Assembly (NCBI GenBank): GCA_947685225.1
Contig: CANTUV010000033.1
Location: 57,203,001-57,267,000 of the forward strand
From: Garcia nutans
Lineage: Eukaryota > Streptophyta > Magnoliopsida > Malpighiales > Euphorbiaceae
Reading direction: 5' to 3'
DNA length: 64,000 nucleotides
The notes below the pieces were generated by a model. The model was not told where the DNA came from, made no database searches, and saw nothing but the letters and a program-made list of their open reading frames with translations. This document shows positions 55,729-64,000 of the stretch, piece after piece. Numbering within the stretch: the first letter of the stretch is position 1; each line of letters opens with the position of its first letter. The position numbers and the translations under genes are program-made.

Positions 55729-58693
55729 ATGGCGGGAAGCTTTTCAACCAATCCAACCTTGAATTTCAGGGTACTAAAACCGAAATTTGAAAATCGATGG
55801 TTTGAATTCAATTTCTCTCTCTCTCCCTCTCTAATTTATATGTTTATCGTCGATTTCACAGAGCACTCATGGAATTCGATGTTTCTCAGGCAAACCAGAA
55901 AATAAAAAATGGAGCAGAATCGAATCTAAACCTAAACCTAAAACCCCAAAAATTTTAAAATTAGCCGTTAGTGGAGTCGCTGAGCTTCTAAGATTCTTTT
56001 CCTTCTCAAAAAAAGACAGGTTCTGGTTCTCCATTTACTCTCTTCAATGGCTTTATTAGTTAGTTTAGTTATTGTTCATTAGTTTAGTTATAATTCACTG
56101 CTAATTTAATTAATAAATTAATTTTGAATTGGGGTAAGGTATGAAGAAAAAGACGAGCTAATTGTTTCGGGTATTGATGATGTTTTAATGATTCTTAAGG
56201 CTGATTATGAGAATGCTTATTTTGTCACAGGTGATCTTTTAGGTTCTAGGTATTGATGCTATTGTTTCAGGTATTGATGATGTTTTAATGATTCTTAAGG
56301 CTGATTATGAGAATGCTTATTTTGTCACAGGTGATCTTTTAGGTTCTAGGTGATCTTTTAATTTTGCCTAAGTCAGCTATTGATGTTTTTCTTCTTATTT
56401 ATAAGTAGGGATTTTCACTTGTGCAATTTATGATGAAGATTGTCTCTTCGAAGATCCTACTATTAGATTCCGAGGTAAGAACAACTGTGATTTTTTTTTG
56501 TCCGATAAGATGGTTCTGCTTGAGTAATTTGTCTCTGATCTGTTTGTGACTTGTTAGTATTATTGAAAATCAGTGGTTAATTTTATAAGAAATCACTAGT
56601 ACAAATAATTTGTGTCTATGGAACTTCAGGTACTAAGTTGTATTCACGTAACTTAAAACTGCTGGTTCCTTTCTTTGACTCTCCATCCATTGGATTACAA
56701 AATATTGAGAAGGTAAGCACTCTCTGTTAGTTGAAATTTGGGTTAAAGTGTACTTGAATTAGTTGGATAGCATGGTAAACTCTCTGAGTATTGGCTGTAC
56801 CCTAAGCAGATGGCTTAGATTGCATGTTAGCTATAATCCATCCATGTAAAGTTCTTTGGCAAAGGATTCAAACATGATATACTATCTTGTTTTGAGTGCT
56901 TCCTTGCATATTTTAAAGAAGTTCTCACCTGATGGCTTAGACAAGAAAATGAAATATTAGGATTGTTGGTAAATCATTCTTGTTTTAATTTGGAAAAAGA
57001 TCTGAGACATTATAAGAGGCAAATGTCAAGGAGTAATCAATATCTACTTAGGATAGACAAGCCTAGTATCCTTTGGTAATATATTTAAGATGGATCTGTT
57101 TTTAATATAATTTTGCAGTTTGAAAATCATTTACAATTGGATAATTAAGGATATCATGTGAGTTAGCAAACTCTGTTTTTCCTCCATATTTTTGGGCCTT
57201 TTTTTCCTGTTGATTCTGATATATTCACCAAATCACCCATACTAGCACTACTGGATAGTGTGAGAGAATGTAAAAAAACAAAGGCTATAAGGCAACCACG
57301 TGAACAAATGTTTCAGTTTCTACAAGAGCAACAGGCGCTAACTTGGTGATGATGTTCTTTTCTCTCTTTATTTGGTGTCTCATTTAGATTAAGTCAAACT
57401 TTTTTCCCTTGAATTAAAACCATTGAAGAACTATTCACTTTTTGATTGAGTTGGATCTAATTATGTGTTTTAGGTAAAGGTGCTTTCTTGCGTAAATATT
57501 GAGAAGTATTACATGTTGAACCATCGTCAACATCGTTTAATATCTGTTTTTAGTCCTAATTGATCTTATGAGATCACTGGATCTAGCACGCATTTGTTTA
57601 TCTGAAATAAGGACGTAATTTTCTTATTGTTTCTGTTTTTCTAGTGATGAGGTTTCTTGTTATGCAGGGTGTCAATTTCAAAACTGATTTTGTGCTGGCA
57701 ACATGGAAATTAAGGTGCCTAACTTGGTAAACTATGTTTTTTATATTTAAGGGAAGATAATTAGGCTGAAATGTGTGCTGAAATTCAAATTTCGAAGCTG
57801 TTCGTATCATTGATGGACTAACTTTTGCTTACCACACACGCGGACACACATGAGGGCCAAAAAGGAAAAGAAGTGGCATCAGCCCTAGCAATACTGCCGC
57901 ATATGAGTCTGATTGTTGCTCGAATTTTTATTTTTCCTTTGACATGCTTCTTGAAATGTGTGACATGGAAGAAGAATGGCTCAAAAAGCACAAAAGGCTA
58001 AAAAGAGAATAAACACCAAAGAGATGATGAAGACGCTTGAAATGTTTTCATTTGCTTGAAAAAATGCTACCTATATGGACCTTCATGCATAATTTTGAGA
58101 GGACCGTCCTATGAACTTCCATTTGGATTTTGCCCTGATGTGCTTTCAAAGTAACAACTACAGCACATGTTCTCACTTGTCCTTACGAGTATGTTCTGCG
58201 AATGCACACACGTGTGCTAATTCGTTTGACATTGAGATGCAAGGATTTTGAATATGTGACTCAATGCATTTCATAAATGAACTATGAAAGGCATTGTCTG
58301 GATGAAGGATTTTTGGATTTATAGCATTTTGCACTGTCAACAGTCCTGCTTGCTTACTGTTTTGAATTAGTTCATCTGATTTGCAGAACCTACCTGAAAT
58401 TTCGGTGGAGGCCTTTCACTTCAATTGATGGAAGCACAGTTTATGAACTAAATGATGAGTTTAAAGTGAGATAAAAACCTTTCTTCTCTGTTTCTTTCTT
58501 ATTTTCATGCACCTGTAGCCTCGTTGCTTTATATTTTTGAAGAACTTCATTTTGAATTTAGAGTGCCAATATTTAGGAGTGACAGCAACTTTTGATTTGA
58601 CAGATTATTAGGCATGCTGAGAGCTGGAATATATCCGCATTTGAAGCAATTGGCCAGATATTTACCTCTGGCTATAGAAGACCAGGTGATTAG
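55729..58693 (+). CDS. DUF2358 family protein, probably plastid, 8 exons
   Basis: A conserved plant and algal family of unknown function with a SnoaL/NTF2-like fold expected for the DUF2358 domain. Exons: 55729-55770, 55862-56019, 56139-56230, 56409-56474, 56630-56712, 57668-57714, 58387-58465, 58604-58693. All joins keep frame, for 218 residues. The N-terminus (MAGSFSTNPTLNFR, then STHGIRCFSGKPENKKW) suits a transit peptide. Domain landmarks: KILKLAVSGVAELLRFFSFS, KADYENAYFVTG, CAIYDEDCLFEDPTIRFRG, LYSRNLKLLVPFFDSPSI, TDFVLATWKLRTYLKFRWRP, SIDGSTVYELNDEFK and RHAESWNISAFEAIGQIF. The first donor (AGG/GTACTA at 55770) was chosen because it alone keeps frame with exon 2. A tandem copy of most of exon 3 lies in intron 3 and could act as an extra in-frame exon. 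The main frame is intact. Confidence 0.87.
56161..56351 (+). repeat. Tandem duplication of exon 3 and its donor in the DUF2358 gene
   Basis: 56161-56251 and 56261-56351 are 91-base copies differing at one position (G at 56169, A at 56269). The second copy has a TTTCAG acceptor at 56265-56270 and the same donor at 56331. A 60-base exon (56271-56330) would therefore be in frame, repeating GIDDVLMILKADYENAYFVT. Confidence 0.93.
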
Positions 58694-60020
58694 GTAATCC
58701 CTGGAAATCTTAAGCTGTTATAAGGTTCTTGTAAAACATATTTCCTTTCCATTTGTTATTAGGATTGCCATGGTAAACATTAGTATCATGCAAAAATACC
58801 TCATTGCTGGTAATTTAATTTCCACAGTATCATTATGCTCTTCTGGCTTACAGCTGCTGAAAGGAAGCTTATATATATGTGTATGTAAGTTTTTGTCTCT
58901 TTGTTTTCAAGTATATATACACACACATGTATGTATGTTTGAATGTATTGTTTCGATGTTTATCCCATGGAAAATATGAAAGCTATATACCTAAATCATG
59001 TGATGGATGTATGAAAGCTATAAGATGGATATAACTATATTTAGAGAAACAAAAAAAAAAGGTTTGCGTTGTTTTCAACTATATATATGTAAACTGTATT
59101 TTTTTATGTTTATTTTATGGAATGAAGCATGACAGTCAACATGCTTAATTTCGAAATGTAACAATTTTGCTAGTGAAGAGCTATAACTACAAAGACAAGG
59201 GGAGCGAAATTTTTTTTCTTCATTTATTATTGTTTTGTAATTTCCCTTTTTACACTAGTTTGATAGCAAAAGTATGAAATATGAATGACACAGCTCAGAA
59301 GCATACTATATTATAATGATGGTAGGAAGAGTGCAATCAAGAAGAGGTAAAATATATAATAAATTGTATAGAAAATAGTAAAATAAGGGCTATTCATTAT
59401 GCGCAGAAAGTCTGAAGCTTTATTGAAAAGAAAAGGGCAATAAATAAACCTACTAGTATTTTTTCAGTACTTGATAGTGTGTGAGGAGTGTAAATTTGAG
59501 CACCTTAGATGTGGATTATAATGATGATGTTTGTAGTGGTGGATGCGCGCATGGTTACTGTTATTTCTTTGTTTGTTGCTGCTTGGCTTGTGGGCCTAAT
59601 GAGTAACATTTTGAATTTAATTCTTGATTCGTTTCTTTCTTCCAACAACAATTTGATTATGCTTCTCTGAAATGTAAAGTTTCTGCTAAGAAAATGATGA
59701 TTTTTATTGTCTACTTGCAGGCATTCTTGAATCTGTTTTTGCTCAAATTAATTCCTCTTGGTAAGTGGAATTGCTTGCCCCTTTTCTGTCTAAACTGGAA
59801 TTATTATCTCTACTTGTTTAAGAATTTATATTGTGTCTATTGTTCAAGAAAATATGGACTGTATTAACATCATATTATCAAATTAATTATCAACAAAGGA
59901 TTAATATAATTAAATATTAAAAGAAAAAAAAGAAGAAGAAAGTAAGTTAAAAAAAAAATTAAACATTTAATCAAATAATATTATTAATCAATAATCAATA
60001 ACATACTGAAAATCCACATT
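58694..60020. other. 3' region of DUF2358 gene and intergenic DNA
   Basis: No second gene seen. A CCAG/GTGATT donor-like site just before the DUF2358 stop and an acceptor-like CTTGCAG at about 59714-59720 could give an alternative 3' end, but this is speculative. Confidence 0.4.
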
Positions 60021-60025
60021 AATCT

Positions 60026-61039
60026 TCAGTCTCTTCTCCAAGCATACAACAATAAAGAGAATCCACCATTACTCCCACATGACCTTGTAGTAGATGAAGA
60101 ACATGAACTTCTCCCACAGTCACTACTCTCCTCTGCCCATTGCCACACACTTGAGCAAGACGGCGACCGGGACACTGCCGCAGGGGTGAATGTATACCCT
60201 ACCGATGGCCAACTCTTCCTCATCAACCTCTTCTCTGGACCTAACATTTCCGGCCATACCCCACCTTCACCAACTTGAAAAATAAATACACCGAGACCAT
60301 TATTACTGTTACCATCCCCGTTAACCTCATTGTTTTTATTAACCCAATTCAAAACATCCCAAATAAATTCTACTTCCACTCCATCAATAAAAATCCTCTC
60401 ATTGCCTCTGAATTTCCACGCTAATCTTTTTATAACAAGAGATATTTCACCATCAATTTTTACTATGAGCACACCTCCATTACATTCAATTCCAATTTCA
60501 TGTAATTTAGACCCAGACCCCAAGAACTTAGCTCTAGTTATGTAACTCTTATGTCCAAACACATGCTCTCTCTTAGATAACAGAGTCGGGGCACCCAATT
60601 CCCGAGTCATGACCAACCCAGATCGCCGAGTGAACTCATTATGCAGATCGCCAAGAAAAAATTCTAATCTTGAATTGCAAACAATGGCAAAGTAGAAAGA
60701 AGAATCTGGCTCGGCTGAGTTATGGTTGAACTTAGCTCGAGTGAAATCCCAATAAAGCTTGATTCTTTGGTAACGGTGATGGGTCAAGTAGGTGGATTTT
60801 GAACCGGATCGGTTTTTAAAGAAGGAAAAGGTCGATGGGTAGAGAGAAATAGTGATGGAGAAAGAATCTGAAGCGAAAATAGTTAGGGAGTGAGAGGAGA
60901 GACTCTTAGACCAAGTGAGCGTGACATAAACAGGGGAATTGCAGAGTTGAGTTTGGTAAACACATGTTACGAGACTTTGAGGCACTTGAGAAGCACTTGA
61001 GGGTGTGTTGGGATGGCTGAAACATGCTGGGATCATCAT
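60026..61039 (-). CDS. DUF868 family protein, single coding exon (second copy)
   Basis: The first in-frame ATG is 61039 (MMIPACFSHPNTPSS), giving 337 residues; an upstream in-frame GTG is not a plant start. Landmarks match the paralogue at 21 kb: QSLVTCVYQTQLCNSPVYVT, LTWSKSL, RIKLYWDFTRAKF, EFFLGDLHNE, SKREHVFGHKSY, RLAWKFRGNERIFIDGVEVE and the end GFSLLLYAWRRD. It differs by an Asn/Gly-rich insert (NGDGNSNNGLG) and a Ser/Cys-rich stretch near the C-terminus (SSDCGRSSCSSSTTRSCG). Function is unknown for the family. No signal or membrane segment. The frame is intact and lacks introns. Confidence 0.93.
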   Translation of the reverse strand: MMIPACFSHPNTPSSASQVPQSLVTCVYQTQLCNSPVYVTLTWSKSLSSHSLTIFASDSFSITISLYPSTFSFFKNRSGSKSTYLTHHRYQRIKLYWDFTRAKFNHNSAEPDSSFYFAIVCNSRLEFFLGDLHNEFTRRSGLVMTRELGAPTLLSKREHVFGHKSYITRAKFLGSGSKLHEIGIECNGGVLIVKIDGEISLVIKRLAWKFRGNERIFIDGVEVEFIWDVLNWVNKNNEVNGDGNSNNGLGVFIFQVGEGGVWPEMLGPEKRLMRKSWPSVGYTFTPAAVSRSPSCSSVWQWAEESSDCGRSSCSSSTTRSCGSNGGFSLLLYAWRRD

Positions 61040-64000
61040 GTTCAATCTTGTTGCTTTTAACAAACCATTCACGCCAATTTCTACGAGTGATTTTTTTTTG
61101 GGTGTGTGTTGTTTGTTTCTTTGAGTTGGGTTTTGTAGTTTGGAGAGAGAAGGTATTGTAATGAGATTGGGAGACTGCTTTTGGCGGTTAAATATGATAG
61201 TTACAGTACTTATCCTTTTTGGTTTAAGATATCATTAGATAATTTTATAAGCTGAAAATTTTTGTTTTTTTAAATATGGTATCCTACATTCCAAAAATTA
61301 CAATATGAATTTGCACTAGCTAAATATAAAAAGTGTTAATATTTAGAGTTTGAATTTAAGATCTCTAATTAAAAGAAAATAGATTTTTATCACCTCATCT
61401 CACGATTAAAAGTTATAGAATTTAATTTGTTATCACTTTTAAAAATTAATCTAATGATTATGATTGAATATATGTTTAAAAAATATATTATTATTATGTT
61501 TCTAAGTATTTAATCCAATCCTAACTTGATTTGGGGAGGCTTACTTGATTATTTAGTTGATTAAACAAGAAAGCTATTGGATGGAAAGGATAGGCAAAAG
61601 TGGGAGTTATTGAAACTAAGAATGATGAAAACATCAGGGACCTGCATGATAGCAATTATAAGCAATAGCTAATCTATTTTAACCAAACTGTTCAAGTTGC
61701 CTTTCCTTGATTTACGCCTTTAAAAGAGTATTTTTTAGAATAATTTTATTTTTTTAGTTTTTTTAAATTATTTTTTTATATATAGATGTGAGCTGGGTTG
61801 CACTTGCACAGTTGCACGGCCCTTTCTTTCTGAATATGACTCAGTCATTGATTTGATTTGTTTTAAATTTCCATGTTACTTTGTAAAGGTGTAGCCCTTT
61901 TTATATTCCTTTCTTTGCATTTTGCCATCTCAAAAGTGTAGTGTAGTAGGAAATGGGGCCTAAATGAAAAGGTTAGTAAGCACTTTTGCTGTTATTATCA
62001 CTTGAAACCCATCAAGTGGGTTTAGGTTTTAGAATGAGATTTAATTTCAGCTTTGGAGTGTGTTTTGTGCATGATTTTATATGCATAATATCATGAAAAT
62101 CAATTTCATACGGCAAAACTTATTTTATAGGATTTTATATGGCAAAACATGTTTTTAGTTTTTATCAATTTATTGTAAATGTAAAACAAACTAATAAAGT
62201 TGATCAATTTTTTTAAAATTATTCCCAATATCTTATAGTCTAATAAAATTATATATAGCAATTACTAATAATCAAAACTAACACGTAGATAACCTCCTTC
62301 TATGCTAAATTTACGAAGTGGACCAACATTATTTCATTTTTTGCATATTTAGTTTCTTTTTTCTGTATTTTATTATTATTATTTGTTTATTTATCATTAC
62401 TGATATATATATATATGTGTTTGCCAAGTGCAAGCGCATGAGTATATTCACTTATATAAAATAAAAAATAAATAAGATTTTTTGTGATAATTGCAATCAA
62501 TATGTTAAAAAGTTTAGAAATAAGGCATTAATAGAAAAAAAAAATTCCAGCAATTCCAATGTTTATAGCCAAGAATTGAAACAATGTATGATGCAAGTAA
62601 TTCCAAATTTCATCTTTAAAGGCTTTTTGTTTTAATAAAACTTCGAGAAATATTTTTTAAAAAAAATAATGCTTTATAATTATAATTAAAGCAGCACCTG
62701 TTATCTTTTTCTTTTTTATTTATATTATTGTAATTTTTTCTAATTTTTTTAATCATTGGTTACTTTACCTTTTTGGTTCATGGCATTCTAGTCAATTCAT
62801 GATATCTAGTCAATTCATGATATAGTTTAATAACACATTAAAAAATAAAAAAGAAACAAAAAAGCTGTGGAGGGGTTGAGGAGTGCTGTTTAGCCTGCTG
62901 CCTTCCCTTCCCTTATATTTTACTTTTTTTTTATTATAATTCATTTCATTTTCATTGAAATTTGTTGACGTGTTAGAAAAATCATTTCTTTAAAGCAGCA
63001 TTTTAATTTGCCAAATATTAAATATTCTGCTGTTTCAACCACTCCTAATCAAAACTTAATTGTAATTAGAAATCTTAATTAGAAAATTGGAGCCATTTAT
63101 TACAATTCCTCTCCTGTTTCTCGTTAAATTATACTATATTTAATAAAATAAAATATACAAACATTTTCTTTTTCCCCATTCGAAGCTACAAATGCTTACC
63201 ATTTGCTCCCAAATTTAGTAAGTTAATTAGTTCCTAATGGTTGATGAGACTTTGTTTTATAGGAACGAACCATTAGTTAACAGAGAGTGTTTACGGTTTA
63301 ATCCTTGGATTTCCTGCCTGTTATGTAGCATTTTAATGTCCATTCAATTCAATTTCATTTTCTTTCCTCAAAATTTTATAAATAAAAAAAAAACATCTGC
63401 TATTGTTTTGCTTAATTAATCATTTACCCGACTTTGAGGAACGCTAGCCGACTTATTTTTCTCTCTAACTCTCATAAATTTTTTTTTGTAGTTTAATTAT
63501 GGAACTGTCGTCAATTCATTGACAGACGATAATCTTTTATATTTTTATTTCTAATCTATTACTAGATTTTAATTTTATTTTTTCAGCTTTACGTATTTGT
63601 TTGTATAGTTTATTTTTAAAATATATTTTAAATTAATATAGATTTAAAATCTAGCAGTTATATTTTATTTTTGTGTTTTTTTATTTTTTTTAAAATAAAA
63701 CCGAATGCAATTTAAGTTTTTATTATTAAATTTTATCCTTCCTTATTTGGAAGTTGTTTATCTTTCTCTAATATAGATTATTTGTCATTCTCTATTAAAA
63801 ATTATTTATCATTTTTTTAATGAATGTTTATCCTTCTCTAATGAAGGTATCCTTCTCATATGAAAGGTAACAGATGACAAATGAAATGAGTGTTCCGCTA
63901 AAAGCCAGATTGTCCGTAGTATATTATCATTATCCACTGTTTGCATCAAAAAAATTCAAGAAGATCCGGTAAATTCATTAGTTACGTATATTTTATATAC
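61040..64000. other. AT-rich intergenic DNA to the window end
   Basis: The first 150 bases are presumably promoter and 5' UTR of the DUF868 gene. Beyond them no credible gene is seen. An 18-base unit, CTAGTCAATTCATGATAT, is directly duplicated at 62788-62823. Near 63.74-63.86 kb, variants of TTATCCTTCTCTAATGAA recur several times. Confidence 0.55.

Noticed and set aside
55925..55950. Telomere-like CTAAACCTAAACCTAAA repeat
   Set aside because: Only about two and a half units, and it lies inside DUF2358 exon 2, where it encodes the Lys-Pro run before KTPKILKLAV. It is coding sequence, not an interstitial telomere.

Overview
This is a window of AT-rich nuclear DNA from a flowering plant, most likely a eudicot. 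The signs are short GT/AG introns, chloroplast-targeted proteins, plant-only families (DUF868, DUF2358, NDL, CPP/TSO1-like), a copia LTR retrotransposon primed by initiator Met-tRNA, a TRIM, and hAT-type miniature elements. No species call is possible from sequence alone. I found no tRNA or rRNA gene, no CRISPR array, and nothing organellar or bacterial.

Layout. 1-11 kb is mostly AT-rich intergenic DNA with a decayed copia pol relic (about 2.3-3.5 kb) and a broken CPP/TSO1-like gene (7.6-8.7 kb, minus). 12.1-16.0 kb holds an intact 11-exon NDL (N-myc downregulated-like) gene on the minus strand. 18.2-18.7 kb is a small hAT-like element. 21.0-21.9 kb is an intact DUF868 gene (minus). 24.56-25.10 kb is a complete hAT-type MITE with a perfect 8-bp target duplication. 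28.9-29.8 kb is a LINE 3' relic. 31.3-38.7 kb is a small SNARE-like membrane-protein gene (plus); its second intron carries a 5-kb copia element in antisense with two identical 255-bp LTRs. 39.6-41.5 kb is an eight-exon thylakoid-lumen FKBP gene (minus), divergent from a zeta-carotene desaturase locus (42.8-49.8 kb, plus).

The ZDS locus, the GDSL esterase after it (50.6-53.3 kb, with a TRIM in an intron) and a DRT102-like locus (53.7-54.7 kb, minus) each carry several disabling changes. They form a block of three neighbouring pseudogenes between intact genes. 55.7-58.7 kb is a DUF2358 gene (plus) whose third exon is partly duplicated in tandem, giving a potential in-frame 60-nt extra exon. 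60.0-61.0 kb is a second intact DUF868 gene (minus). The rest, to 64 kb, is AT-rich intergenic DNA.

Intact genes are related only loosely: plastid roles (FKBP, probably DUF2358), signalling (NDL), membrane traffic (SNARE-like) and two DUF868 proteins. There is no operon-like logic. The main interest is genome dynamics: one very young LTR insertion, several small elements with clear target duplications, a run of pseudogenes and a possible new cassette exon. I did not find convincing evidence for an undescribed molecular system. Exon boundaries were read by eye from reading-frame continuity and GT/AG sites, without transcript data.
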